From NCBI GenBank assembly GCA_947471745.1, contig CANJKZ010001037.1, positions 1 through 64,000 on the forward strand: a DNA stretch of 64,000 nucleotides. Direction: 5' to 3'. Shown here piece after piece: positions 32,179 to 46,300 of the stretch. Origin of the DNA: Closterium sp. Naga37s-1 (lineage: Eukaryota; Streptophyta; Zygnematophyceae; Desmidiales; Closteriaceae). A model generated the notes under the pieces. That model saw only the letters and a program-made list of their open reading frames with translations, was not told where the DNA came from and made no database searches. A program made the translations under genes and the position numbers. The first letter of the stretch is position 1, and every line of letters begins with the position of its first letter.

Positions 32179-33462
32179 CTTGGCTAGCGCAACAGATGAG
32201 GGGTTGGGCAAACGGAGAGAGCGGATAGAAAGAGGGGTGAGAGGGTGGAGACTCACCCATAGAGGCGGTCGAAGTTGATCTCTGGTAGTCTCTCCTGCGC
32301 GCGCCCGGCCGTGGGATACACGCAGAAGAACGCGCCCACCAATAGCGCCGCAGCAAGCTCCTGCGTTATAAGCACAAGCCCCGGCTGCTGCGGCCTCAGC
32401 AGCTGCAGCGTCATCTGCGTCCCCCTCCGCCACTTCTCACTCCCCCCGCTCCCGCTTCCGCTTCCGCTTCCGCCGCTTCCGCTCCCCCCCGCTGCTGCCG
32501 GATTGCGCTGCGGCTTGGGCTGCCCGAGCCACGCTCCGAGCCTGCTGGGAGACGAGGCTCGGGAGACGGAGAGCGAGCGAGGCCATTCCGGGCAGCGTGA
32601 AGAAGAAAAACTCCTGAGATTCCTCCTCGGAGAGAATCTGCAGGTACGTTTGGGGCGAGAGGGGTTAAGGGGACAGGGAGGAGAGGGATGAGAATAGCGT
32701 TCAAGCAGCGAGGGTTGACATGAATAGACTCGAAGGGACGTTGGCAAATGCACATTTCCACATTCCTGATTCGACTTGAAAACACCCGCGTACCAGACGA
32801 GGTTGTTGAACTCACCTCGTCGAAGAATTCAGCGAGGCCTTTCGCGAGCCGAGGGTTACCATCGCTGAGACTCAGCTCCCTGCGAATGTCGATTATCGCG
32901 TCGGCTAACGTCTCGCCACTCGCCACCTGCGGCGCGGACAGGGAGACACCGGAGATGTAGAACACGAGTATGAGAGCACGCGTGAAATAACGCAGGAAAC
33001 TGGAGTTTGGACAAACTTCGTGAAACAACCAGCGCAAGCTGATGCTGATTCCAGCAAGCGCACCTGGCTAGCAGCGGGGCCACGCGCAATGGCGGCGAAC
33101 GCATGAGCGACGGTCCCGGGCCACGCATACTCTCTCCGCGTGCTGCTCACGCTCGCACTGTTGTTGTTATTGTTGTTCGTCTGATTGTTGTTATCTTTCG
33201 CTGGCTGGTTACTGCTGTCAATCACTCCCGTCGCGTACAGCCGCGACGCCGCTGTGTTCGCCGCATCCGTGTTAAACCCCGCCGGGCCGGCACCGCTGAA
33301 GCCGTAGCTCGTGCCTGCGCCGGCAACACCACCGGCGGCAACGCCGGTTGTAACGCCGGCTTCGCGGCTCCCGCCGAATCCCGCGTCCGACGGTAGCGTG
33401 CTCAGGCTCGGTGCGGGGCCGAAGGGGAGGAAATACGAGAGATCTCTCTTTTCAGGAAACAT

Positions 33463-35303
33463 GGCGGAATGCGTAGCTATGGAAGGGAAAGCTTTATACT
33501 GGAAAGATTTGAAAAGCTTGTTATGGCGAGCTTCATCGAGAAAACCAATGGAGGTTACGACGGAAAGACGTATTATGGGGTGTGATGAGGGAGTTGAAAT
33601 TTGGTAACCCAGCGAAAGCTTCGTTTTGAAACGTCCTTGAAAAAATGGAGAGCGATCAGTGTCGGAAGAAAGACTAAGTGCAGAGATTATTAACTACACT
33701 ATGATCAGCCCTAATCAAGAATAATTCAAGGCAAGCAATCCACACTTTGACGCCTTTTGCATCGATCAATCGACAATAAGCGTTCAAGCAAAGACTGCTA
33801 ACAAGAGAGCCAAGTTAATGCGAGTCAAATGAAAGACAGCTTCATCTGGGTTTGTCTGCAGACCATGTAGGAAACCCTCATTGGAACCTCGGAAACGCTG
33901 ATGTGCTGCTGCAGGGAGCAGACTGTTTGATGTGGGCTCTTTGGAATGTCTTGAAGATCAGAAGGAAACGAGATCCCTGAATGGAAGGTGAGAGTGACAG
34001 GAGGAGGAAAGAAAGCGATGAGGAGGGAAGAAAAAGGTAAAGAAAGTGGATGTGCGGATTGGTGGTTATCGTTGATGAAGAAATCTCAACAGCTGTGCAC
34101 CAATCGCGGACAGTGCGGGCCGATCGAAAAAGGTCATCCAGGTCACATGAAAGTATCGGATGAGAGATCTACGCCGGCTTTTGTGTGTCAAGAAAGTGAA
34201 AAAGTGCAATGAAAAGCGCATCTGCTTGGTCCCAACCATGAGATATTTCCGACGTGTGCCACGTCACCTGTCAGCTATTTTCCACGTCCCGTAGCAAACA
34301 GCAGGGCGCAGTTGGGCATCTAAACTATTTATCTTTATGTACTCGGAATGAAGTTCCTCGTTTTTATACACGTCGAAAGTGCCGTTGAATCCATGTCCAT
34401 ATTCTATATCTGTATGTGCAGGGTCTCACTATTTATTGTACAACTATTCCTCCTAGTGTAACACTTACATTATGTCAGTTACGTGTACATGATCGCGGAT
34501 GTCAGGTTCGCTTGTGTCACCTCGCTGGTGGTCGGTCGGTGTGGAACATATGTGTTGGAATTCAGTGACTGGTCGAAGCGATGCGCACAAGGTGTCACAG
34601 AAAGCGTTCGCAAGGCTGAGGGGGGACTAGACCAGCTCGGTCGCGGAAGCGGGGACTGCCGTGACTGCGCACGGCACCGCTCTGCGCCTCCCTTTTTCCA
34701 CCAAGGGGAACAAAACACAGCCCTTGGCGGAAGAATGGACAGCTTTTGCGCGGAATCTCCGGAAGTTGCAGCTGACATTGGTGAAGCAAGGCGGAGGATT
34801 ACAGACAAAAACATTTCAAGCCCAGCCCGCGCGGAAACATCTGCAGAATCGCCTCTTTTCCGCCGTCTTTCAGCTAACGCACTTTGTGAAATGAGCGGAA
34901 AGTATGGGTTTGTGGGAGCATGGCGGAAACTTGTACAGTTCACAAATACAATGGAGGTGAATCTTCTCGGCATTCTCTAGGACAAGCTACAGCACCCATT
35001 CCCATTTGTCGGTCCTTTTGTCAGGGAGATGACACCCTGTAACAGCTCAAGGTGACCTATAATGTTGGTTCTGATCTGATGTGAGCTATTGGGTAGCTTG
35101 AGCTTTTGGTCTAACGATGATTGGTTCTGTCCCTAACTTCAGTTCCTTTCATCTCTCTTGACCGCTTGTTGGCGGAATCACTTGCTATACGCGCCGCTCC
35201 TCCTACTTCTAGGACAATCTTAAAGAATCGATTACCGCGTAGTTAAGCATCCGCTTATCGTCCGCTTCATTCTCTTAGAACCCATTGTCTGGATTATTTC
35301 GCA
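33463..35303. promoter_or_regulatory. Divergent PARG/rhomboid intergenic region, unit 3
   Basis: Nearly identical to units 1 and 2; one private substitution near 33829 (caaatg for caaagg). ACGT-core cluster at about 34251-34290. No gene recognised. Confidence 0.6.
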
Positions 35304-37304
35304 ATGGGTCGCATAGTAGGTCGCGGAGGCTCAGATCCTTATTCGAGCGACGTCGAGATGCCGTCGTCTACGAGCCTCCGCTCCTCCTCCTCTCTCTCCT
35401 CCACTCCCTCCGCTCCGCTCGCTCACTCGCGCTCCGGCGAATACCCGTACGCTCCTTCCCATCCCGCCATCGTGTCATCTCATAACGAGTACGCTGACGA
35501 CAGCCACTCCGCGTATCATCAAGGGGGTCAGTTCCACTCGTACGCATCTGGCAGTACGATCGTACCGTACGCGTACCCTCCTCCTCCTCCGCCTGAATAC
35601 CCCTCCGGAATCAACCCAGCAGCGTACCCCCCTGTTGTTCCACCTTCAAACCCTCGGGATCCTTCTCGGAAACCGCGGTGGTATAGGAAGGTGCCATGGC
35701 TGGCGCTGACCGTATTAATCGCCTGCATAGTAGTCTTTATTGTGACCATGGCGGTGAATGATTGCCCGTCGAAGCCGCACCCGCAAGGCCAGAGCTGCGT
35801 GCTGCCTTGGCTGGGTCGCTTCTCCTTCGAGCCGCTTAATATCAACCCTCTCTTCGGTCCAACCGCCTTAACGTAAGCGACCTGTGACTTACCACCCTAC
35901 CCCTTCCTCCTCCCTCCCCCACAAACCCCCCACCCCGCCCCCTTCCCCCTCCCCCGCCACCCTCTTCCCCTCTAGCCCGGTCTTTGCTCTTTCGAGTATA
36001 TCACTCAGACGTCTCTAATGGGTGTTTCGAAGCTGATCATTGCGCGTCTGTCGCGTATCCGTCTGGATGTCGTCCTCACCTGCCGTCGTCGCAGCCCTCT
36101 AAGCTTCACAACATGGGCGCGCTCAACACTAACCTGGTTACCAACTACGTTTGAGTCATCTAAAGAATGATTTCGCGTAAAACATGTCTTCGTCACATCC
36201 ATACCCCACCATATGTGTGACCTCCCGTCGTCGTCGCAACCCTCCAGGCTTCAGGACATGGGCGCGCTGAACAGTAACCTGGTTACCAACTACCACCAAG
36301 GCTGGCGGCTGGTAACGGCCATGTGGTTACACGGCGGCGTGGTGCATCTCGTGTGTAACCTCCTCGGCATCGCCTTCCTGCTCAACCGCCTCGAGAAGGA
36401 GTTCGGGCTGTGTTCGTGCGTGGTGTGGTGTGGTGTGGTGTGGTGCGGTGTAGTGGTGGTGTGGTGGTATGGCGTAAGGCGAGATGGTTGGGGGAAAGGG
36501 GATGGACTGATGTTGTGTGGTGGAGGTAGGTAATTGGGTGGGGAAGGGAGGGGGAGGGGGAAGCGGGGGGAAGGGGGGGGGAGAGGGGGGCCTGGACGGG
36601 TGCGAATCAACGGGCGAGGAGGGGATTGAGGGGAAATTTATGGGGGGAGGGCTTGGTGCGCACGTAGGTGCGGGGAGGGGAGGAGGGATAGATTCAGGTT
36701 CTCGAAGCACATATGATCCTTCAATTCGTGTAACAGCAAACATTCACCATGCTGCATACTCTGTGCCCCTTTGCGCCATGCTCCCTCTGCTGTCCGCTCC
36801 GTGTACTCTCCTGTGCTTCTCCGTGGTAGGGCGACCGACGGCCATCTACCTTCTCAGTGGGTTCTTTGCTGCCGTCTTCTCATGCCTCTTTCTCGACACA
36901 CAGGTACGACCACCCGCTATGGCTTGAAAAAACTTTAAACAGATGAGAAATCCACCTAAACACCGCAGTGCAGTGACTCTGTAATATGCGCCCCTCTCCT
37001 CCCTGCGTCAATAGTCATTTTGCTCCTACAAGTGACGCCAGCGAATGCTTCATATCAAATTCAGAGAAGGTGCTTGTGTGGATCATTCACCCTTGTTTTC
37101 CTTGTTCATCCCCCTCACCCCTTCTCTCCCCCTTCTACCCACCCACCCACCCAACCTCACCCCTTCTCAATTCTCTGATTTTACCTGGAATCAACATTGA
37201 TTCCCTGCCCTCAGATCAGCGTGGGTGCATCTGGAGCGTTGTTTGGGCTGGTGGGTGCGTGCCTGTCGGAACTGCTGATCAAATGGAAGCTCTATGACAA
37301 CAGG
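35304..37304 (+). CDS. Rhomboid-like intramembrane serine protease, copy 3 (lacks 3' exons)
   Basis: Exons 35304-35872, 36248-36411, 36830-36903 and 37215-37304, all open and equal in length to copy 1. The catalytic Ser (GASGALFG) is present; the final membrane segment with the catalytic His is not, because exon 4 is followed by array 3 and a retroelement. Exon 4 carries LIKWKLYDNR with the aaatgg...tatgac spelling, seen otherwise only in copy 1 exon 4 and once inside array 3. Confidence 0.82.
36077..36149 (+). pseudogene. Partial copy of rhomboid exon 2 in intron 1, unit 3
   Basis: Same as 7861-7933, ending in GTTTGA. Confidence 0.8.
36419..36690 (+). repeat. GGTGT microsatellite and G-rich tract in rhomboid intron 2, unit 3
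   Basis: Counterpart of 8203-8480, with the long G run interrupted by an A. Confidence 0.75.
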
Positions 37305-40300
37305 GTATGGCATTGGGTGCTTGCTTTCTTTGATGAGTAGTTCATTTTGTTGACTCGAGATTCAACTCTGTTTGGGCTGGTGGGTGCGTGCCTGTCGGAA
37401 CTGCTGATCAACTGGAAGCTCTACGACAACAGGGTATGGCATTGGGTGCTTGCTTTCTTTGATGAGTAGTTCATTTTGTTGACTCGAGATTCAACTCTGT
37501 TTGGGCTGGTGGGTGCGTGCCTGTCGGAACTGCTGATCAACTGGAAGCTCTACGACAACAGGGTATGGCATTGGGTGCTTGCTTTCTTTGATGAGTAGTT
37601 CATTTTGTTGACTCGAGATTCAACTCTGTTTGGGCTGGTGGGTGCGTGCCTGTCGGAACTGCTGATCAACTGGAAGCTCTACGAGAACAGGGTATGGCAT
37701 TGGGTGCTTGCTTTCTTTGATGAGTAGTTCATTTTGTTGACTCGAGATTCAACTCTGTTTGGGCTGGTGGGTGCATGCCTGTCGGAACTGCTGATCAACT
37801 GGAAGCTCTACGACAACAGGGTATGGCATTGGGTGCTTGCTTTCTTTGATGAGTAGTTCATTTTGTTGACTCGAGATTCAACTCTGTTTGGGCTGGTGGG
37901 TGCGTGCCTGTCGGAACTTCTGATCAACTGGAAGCTCTACGACAACAGGGTATGGCATTGGGTGCTTGCTTTCTTTGATGAGTAGTTCATTTTGTTGACT
38001 CGAGATTCAACTCTGTTTGGGCTGGTGGGTGCGTGCCTGTCGGAACTGCTGATCAACTGGAAGCTCTACGACAACAGGGTATGGCATTGGGTGCTTGCTT
38101 TCTTTGATGAGTAGTTCATTTTGTTGACTCGAGATTCAACTCTGTTTGGGCTGGTGGGTGCGTGCCTGTCGGAACTGCTGATCAACTGGAAGCTCTACGA
38201 CAACAGGGTATGGCATTGGGTGCTTGCTTTCTTTGATGAGTAGTTCATTTTGTTGACTCGAGATTCAACTCTGTTTGGGCTGGTGGGTGCGTGCCTGTCG
38301 GAACTGCTGATCAACTGGAAGCTCTACGAGAACAGGGTATGGCATTGGGTGCTTGCTTTCTTTGATGAGTAGTTCATTTTGTTGACTCGAGATTCAACTC
38401 TGTTTGGGCTGGTGGGTGCATGCCTGTCGGAACTGCTGATCAACTGGAAGCTCTACGACAACAGGGTATGGCATTGGGTGCTTGCTTTCTTTGATGAGTA
38501 GTTCATTTTGTTGACTCGAGATTCAACTCTGTTTGGGCTGGTGGGTGCGTGCCTGTCGGAACTGCTGATCAACTGGAAGCTCTACGACAACAGGGTATGG
38601 CATTGGGTGCTTGCTTTCTTTGATGAGTAGTTCATTTTGTTGACTCGAGATTCAACTCTGTTTGGGCTGGTGGGTGCGTGCCTGTCGGAACTGCTGATCA
38701 ACTGGAAGCTCTACGACAACAGGGTATGGCATTGGGTGCTTGCTTTCTTTGATGAGTAGTTCATTTTGTTGACTCGAGATTCAACTCTGTTTGGGCTGGT
38801 GGGTGCGTGCCTGTCGGAACTGCTGATCAACTGGAAGCTCTACGAGAACAGGGTATGGCATTGGGTGCTTGCTTTCTTTGATGAGTAGTTCATTTTGTTG
38901 ACTCGAGATTCAACTCTGTTTGGGCTGGTGGGTGCGTGCCTGTCGGAACTGCTGATCAACTGGAAGCTCTACGACAACAGGGTATGGCATTGGGTGCTTG
39001 CTTTCTTTGATGAGTAGTTCATTTTGTTGACTCGAGATTCAACTCTGTTTGGGCTGGTGGGTGCGTGCCTGTCGGAACTGCTGATCAACTGGAAGCTCTA
39101 CGACAACAGGGTATGGCATTGGGTGCTTGCTTTCTTTGATGAGTAGTTCATTTTGTTGACTCGAGATTCAACTCTGTTTGGGCTGGTGGGTGCGTGCCTG
39201 TCGGAACTGCTGATCAACTGGAAGCTCTACGAGAACAGGGTATGGCATTGGGTGCTTGCTTTCTTTGATGAGTAGTTCATTTTGTTGACTCGAGATTCAA
39301 CTCTGTTTGGGCTGGTGGGTGCATGCCTGTCGGAACTGCTGATCAACTGGAAGCTCTACGACAACAGGGTATGGCATTGGGTGCTTGCTTTCTTTGATGA
39401 GTAGTTCATTTTGTTGACTCGAGATTCAACTCTGTTTGGGCTGGTGGGTGCGTGCCTGTCGGAACTGCTGATCAACTGGAAGCTCTACGACAACAGGGTA
39501 TGGCATTGGGTGCTTGCTTTCTTTGATGAGTAGTTCATTTTGTTGACTCGAGATTCAACTCTGTTTGGGCTGGTGGGTGCGTGCCTGTCGGAACTGCTGA
39601 TCAACTGGAAGCTCTACGACAACAGGGTATGGCATTGGGTGCTTGCTTTCTTTGATGAGTAGTTCATTTTGTTGACTCGAGATTCAACTCTGTTTGGGCT
39701 GGTGGGTGCGTGCCTGTCGGAACTGCTGATCAACTGGAAGCTCTACGAGAACAGGGTATGGCATTGGGTGCTTGCTTTCTTTGATGAGTAGTTCATTTTG
39801 TTGACTCGAGATTCAACTCTGTTTGGGCTGGTGGGTGCGTGCCTGTCGGAACTGCTGATCAACTGGAAGCTCTACGACAACAGGGTATGGCATTGGGTGC
39901 TTGCTTTCTTTGATGAGTAGTTCATTTTGTTGACTCGAGATTCAACTCTGTTTGGGCTGGTGGGTGCGTGCCTGTCGGAACTGCTGATCAACTGGAAGCT
40001 CTACGACAACAGCGTATGGCATTGGGTGCTTGCTTTCTTTGATGAGTAGTTCATTTTGTTGACTCGAGATTCAACTCTGTTTGGGCTGGTGGGTGCGTGC
40101 CTGTCGGAACTGCTGATCAACTGGAAGCTCTACGACAACAGCGTATGGCATTGGGTGCTTGCTTTCTTTGATGAGTAGTTCATTTTGTTGACTCGAGATT
40201 CAACTCTGTTTGGGCTGGTGGGTGCGTGCCTGTCGGAACTGCTGATCAACTGGAAGCTCTACGACAACAGCGTATGGCATTGGGTGCTTGCTTTCTTTGA

Positions 40301-43300
40301 TGAGTAGTTCATTTTGTTGACTCGAGATTCAACTCTGTTTGGGCTGGTGGGTGCGTGCCTGTTGGAACTTCTGATCAACTGGAAGCTCTACGAGAACAGG
40401 GTATGGCATTGGGTGCTTGCTTTCTTTGATGAGTAGTTCATTTTGTTGACTCGAGATTCAACTCTGTTTGGGCTGGTGGGTGCGTGCCTGTCGGAACTGC
40501 TGATCAACTGGACGCTCTACGACAACAGGGTATGGCATTGGGTGCTTGCTTTCTTTGATGAGTAGTTCATTTTGTTGACTCGAGATTCAACTCTGTTTGG
40601 GCTGGTGGGTGCGTGCCTGTCGGAACTGCTGATCAACTGGAAGCTCTACGAGAACAGGGTATGGCATTGGGTGCTTGCTTTCTTTGATGAGTAGTTCATT
40701 TTGTTGACTCGAGATTCAACTCTGTTTGGGCTGGTGGGTGCGTGCCTGTCGGAACTGCTGATCAACTGGAAGCTCTACGACAACAGGGTATGGCATTGGG
40801 TGCTTGCTTTCTTTGATGAGTAGTTCATTTTGTTGACTCGAGATTCAACTCTGTTTGGGCTGGTGGGTGCGTGCCTGTCGGAACTGCTGATCAACTGGAA
40901 GCTCTACGAGAACAGGGTATGGCATTGGGTGCTTGCTTTCTTTGATGAGTAGTTCATTTTGTTGACTCGAGATTCAACTCTGTTTGGGCTGGTGGGTGCG
41001 TGCCTGTCGGAACTGCTGATCAACTGGAAGCTCTACGACAACAGGGTATGGCATTGGGTGCTTGCTTTCTTTGATGAGTAGTTCATTTTGTTGACTCGAG
41101 ATTCAACTCTGTTTGGGCTGGTGGGTGCGTGCCTGTCGGAACTGCTGATCAACTGGAAGCTCTACGACAACAGCGTATGGCATTGGGTGCTTGCTTTCTT
41201 TGATGAGTAGTTCATTTTGTTGACTCGAGATTCAACTCTGTTTGGGCTGGTGGGTGCGTGCCTGTCGGAACTGCTGATCAACTGGAAGCTCTACGACAAC
41301 AGCGTATGGCATTGGGTGCTTGCTTTCTTTGATGAGTAGTTCATTTTGTTGACTCGAGATTCAACTCTGTTTGGGCTGGTGGGTGCGTGCCTGTCGGAAC
41401 TGCTGATCAACTGGAAGCTCTACGACAACAGCGTATGGCATTGGGTGCTTGCTTTCTTTGATGAGTAGTTCATTTTGTTGACTCGAGATTCAACTCTGTT
41501 TGGGCTGGTGGGTGCGTGCCTGTTGGAACTTCTGATCAACTGGAAGCTCTACGAGAACAGGGTATGGCATTGGGTGCTTGCTTTCTTTGATGAGTAGTTC
41601 ATTTTGTTGACTCGAGATTCAACTCTGTTTGGGCTGGTGGGTGCGTGCCTGTCGGAACTGCTGATCAACTGGAAGCTCTACGACAACAGGGTATGGCATT
41701 GGGTGCTTGCTTTCTTTGATGAGTAGTTCATTTTGTTGACTCGAGATTCAACTCTGTTTGGGCTGGTGGGTGCGTGCCTGTCGGAACTGCTGATCAACTG
41801 GACGCTCTACGACAACAGGGTATGGCATTGGGTGCTTGCTTTCTTTGATGAGTAGTTCATTTTGTTGACTCGAGATTCAACTCTGTTTGGGCTGGTGGGT
41901 GCGTGCCTGTCGGAACTGCTGATCAACTGGAAGCTCTACGAGAACAGGGTATGGCATTGGGTGCTTGCTTTCTTTGATGAGTAGTTCATTTTGTTGACTC
42001 GAGATTCAACTCTGTTTGGGCTGGTGGGTGCGTGCCTGTCGGAACTGCTGATCAACTGGAAGCTCTACGAGAACAGGGTATGGCATTGGGTGCTTGCTTT
42101 CTTTGATGAGTAGTTCATTTTGTTGACTCGAGATTCAACTCTGTTTGGGCTGGTGGGTGCGTGCCTGTCGGAACTGCTGATCAACTGGAAGCTCTACGAC
42201 AACAGGGTATGGCATTGGGTGCTTGCTTTCTTTGATGAGTAGTTCATTTTGTTGACTCGAGATTCAACTCTGTTTGGGCTGGTGGGTGCGTGCCTGTCGG
42301 AACTGCTGATCAACTGGAAGCTCTACGACAACAGGGTATGGCATTGGGTGCTTGCTTTCTTTGATGAGTAGTTCATTTTGTTGACTCGAGATTCAACTCT
42401 GTTTGGGCTGGTGGGTGCGTGCCTGTCGGAACTGCTGATCAACTGGAAGCTCTACGACAACAGGGTATGGCATTGGGTGCTTGCTTTCTTTGATGAGTAG
42501 TTCATTTTGTTGACTCGAGATTCAACTCTGTTTGGGCTGGTGGGTGCGTGCCTGTCGGAACTGCTGATCAACTGGAAGCTCTACGAGAACAGGGTATGGC
42601 ATTGGGTGCTTGCTTTCTTTGATGAGTAGTTCATTTTGTTGACTCGAGATTCAACTCTGTTTGGGCTGGTGGGTGCATGCCTGTCGGAACTGCTGATCAA
42701 CTGGAAGCTCTACGACAACAGGGTATGGCATTGGGTGCTTGCTTTCTTTGATGAGTAGTTCATTTTGTTGACTCGAGATTCAACTCTGTTTGGGCTGGTG
42801 GGTGCGTGCCTGTCGGAACTGCTGATCAACTGGAAGCTCTACGACAACAGGGTATGGCATTGGGTGCTTGCTTTCTTTGATGAGTAGTTCATTTTGTTGA
42901 CTCGAGATTCAACTCTGTTTGGGCTGGTGGGTGCGTGCCTGTCGGAACTGCTGATCAAATGGAAGCTCTATGACAACAGGGTATGGCATTGGGTGCTTGC
43001 TTTCTTTGATGAGTAGTTCATTTTGTTGACTCGAGATTCAACTCTGTTTGGGCTGGTGGGTGCGTGCCTGTCGGAACTGCTGATCAACTGGAAGCTCTAC
43101 GACAACAGGGTATGGCATTGGGTGCTTGCTTTCTTTGATGAGTAGTTCATATTGTTGACTCGAGATTCAACTCTGTTTGGGCTGGTGGGTGCGTGCCTGT
43201 CGGAACTGCTGATCAACTGGAAGCTCTACGACAACAGGGTATGGCATTGGGTGCTTGCTTTCTTTGATGAGTAGTTCATTTTGTTGACTCGAGATTCAAC

Positions 43301-46300
43301 TCTGTTTGGGCTGGTGGGTGCGTGCCTGTCGGAACTGCTGATCAACTGGAAGCTCTACGACAACAGGGTATGGCATTGGGTGCTTGCTTTCTTTGATGAG
43401 TAGTTCATTTTGTTGACTCGAGATTCAACTCTGTTTGGGCTGGTGGGTGCATGCCTGTCGGAACTGCTGATCAACTGGAAGCTCTACGACAACAGGGTAT
43501 GGCATTGGGTGCTTGCTTTCTTTGATGAGTAGTTCATTTTGTTGACTCGAGATTCAACTCTGTTTGGGCTGGTGGGTGCGTGCCTGTCGGAACTGCTGAT
43601 CAACTGGAAGCTCTACGACAACAGGGTATGGCATTGGGTGCTTGCTTTCTTTGATGAGTAGTTCATTTTGTTGACTCGAGATTCAACTCTGTTTGGGCTG
43701 GTGGGTGCGTGCCTGTCGGAACTGCTGATCAACTGGAAGCTCTACGAGAACAGGGTATGGCATTGGGTGCTTGCTTTCTTTGATGAGTAGTTCATTTTGT
43801 TGACTCGAGATTCAACTCTGTTTGGGCTGGTGGGTGCATGCCTGTCGGAACTGCTGATCAACTGGAAGCTCTACGACAACAGGGTATGGCATTGGGTGCT
43901 TGCTTTCTTTGATGAGTAGTTCATTTTGTTGACTCGAGATTCAACTCTGTTTGGGCTGGTGGGTGCGTGCCTGTCGGAACTTCTGATCAACTGGAAGCTC
44001 TACGAGAACAGGGTATGGCATTGGGTGCTTGCTTTCTTTGATGAGTAGTTCATTTTGTTGACTCGAGATTCAACTCTGTTTGGGCTGGTGGGTGCGTGCC
44101 TGTCGGAACTGCTGATCAACTGGAAGCTCTACGACAACAGGGTATGGCATTGGGTGCTTGCTTTCTTTGATGAGTAGTTCATTTTGTTGACTCGAGATTC
44201 AACTCTGTTTGGGCTGGTGGGTGCGTGCCTGTCGGAACTGCTGATCAACTGGAAGCTCTACGACAACAGGGTATGGCATTGGGTGCTTGCTTTCTTTGAT
44301 GAGTAGTTCATTTTGTTGACTCGAGATTCAACTCTGTTTGGGCTGGTGGGTGCGTGCCTGTCGGAACTGCTGATCAACTGGAAGCTCTACGAGAACAGGG
44401 TATGGCATTGGGTGCTTGCTTTCTTTGATGAGTAGTTCATTTTGTTGACTCGAGATTCAACTCTGTTTGGGCTGGTGGGTGCATGCCTGTCGGAACTGCT
44501 GATCAACTGGAAGCTCTACGACAACAGGGTATGGCATTGGGTGCTTGCTTTCTTTGATGAGTAGTTCATTTTGTTGACTCGAGATTCAACTCTGTTTGGG
44601 CTGGTGGGTGCGTGCCTGTCGGAACTGCTGATCAACTGGAAGCTCTACGACAACAGGGTATGGCATTGGGTGCTTGCTTTCTTTGATGAGTAGTTCATTT
44701 TGTTGACTCGAGATTCAACTCTGTTTGGGCTGGTGGGTGCGTGCCTGTCGGAACTGCTGATCAACTGGAAGCTCTACGAGAACAGGGTATGGCATTGGGT
44801 GCTTGCTTTCTTTGATGAGTAGTTCATTTTGTTGACTCGAGATTCAACTCTGTTTGGGCTGGTGGGTGCGTGCCTGTCGGAACTGCTGATCAACTGGAAG
44901 CTCTACGACAACAGGGTATGGCATTGGGTGCTTGCTTTCTTTGATGAGTAGTTCATTTTGTTGACTCGAGATTCAACTCTGTTTGGGCTGGTGGGTGCGT
45001 GCCTGTCGGAACTGCTGATCAACTGGACGCTCTACGACAACAGGGTATGGCATTGGGTGCTTGCTTTCTTTGATGAGTAGTTCATTTTGTTGACTCGAGA
45101 TTCAACTCTGTTTGGGCTGGTGGGTGCGTGCCTGTCGGAACTGCTGATCAACTGGAAGCTCTACGAGAACAGGGTATGGCATTGGGTGCTTGCTTTCTTT
45201 GATGAGTAGTTCATTTTGTTGACTCGAGATTCAACTCTGTTTGGGCTGGTGGGTGCGTGCCTGTCGGAACTGCTGATCAACTGGAAGCTCTACGAGAACA
45301 GGGTATGGCATTGGGTGCTTGCTTTCTTTGATGAGTAGTTCATTTTGTTGACTCGAGATTCAACTCTGTTTGGGCTGGTGGGTGCGTGCCTGTCGGAACT
45401 GCTGATCAACTGGAAGCTCTACGACAACAGGGTATGGCATTGGGTGCTTGCTTTCTTTGATGAGTAGTTCATTTTGTTGACTCGAGATTCAACTCTGTTT
45501 GGGCTGGTGGGTGCGTGCCTGTCGGAACTGCTGATCAACTGGAAGCTCTACGACAACAGGGTATGGCATTGGGTGCTTGCTTTCTTTGATGAGTAGTTCA
45601 TTTTGTTGACTCGAGATTCAACTCTGTTTGGGCTGGTGGGTGCGTGCCTGTCGGAACTGCTGATCAACTGGACGCTCTACGACAACAGGGTATGGCATTG
45701 GGTGCTTGCTTTCTTTGATGAGTAGTTCATTTTGTTGACTCGAGATTCAACTCTGTTTGGGCTGGTGGGTGCGTGCCTGTCGGAACTGCTGATCAACTGG
45801 AAGCTCTACGACAACAGGGTATGGCATTGGGTGCTTGCTTTCTTTGATGAGTAGTTCATTTTGTTGACTCGAGATTCAACTCTGTTTGGGCTGGTGGGTG
45901 CGTGCCTGTCGGAACTGCTGATCAACTGGAAGCTCTACGAGAACAGGGTATGGCATTGGGTGCTTGCTTTCTTTGATGAGTAGTTCATTTTGTTGACTCG
46001 AGATTCAACTCTGTTTGGGCTGGTGGGTGCGTGCCTGTCGGAACTGCTGATCAACTGGAAGCTCTACGAGAACAGGGTATGGCATTGGGTGCTTGCTTTC
46101 TTTGATGAGTAGTTCATTTTGTTGACTCGAGATTCAACTCTGTTTGGGCTGGTGGGTGCGTGCCTGTCGGAACTGCTGATCAACTGGAAGCTCTACGACA
46201 ACAGGGTATGGCATTGGGTGCTTGCTTTCTTTGATGAGTAGTTCATTTTGTTGACTCGAGATTCAACTCTGTTTGGGCTGGTGGGTGCGTGCCTGTCGGA

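Larger units (their letters stand above)
30652..33462 (-). pseudogene. PARG: PARG copy 3, truncated after exon 5
   Basis: Exons 33462-33064, 32926-32816, 32637-32257, 32028-31326 and 30875-30652. Exons 1, 2, 4 and 5 are open; exon 5 keeps GGG-x7-QEE. Exon 3 has one extra C in the C run near 32485, which shifts the frame in the Ser/Gly linker, although the later QQPGLVLITQELAAALL segment is present. Exon 4 has one more Asn-Gly hexamer than copy 1. Exon 6 onward is absent, so even with the indel corrected the enzyme would lack its C-terminal part. Confidence 0.87.
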
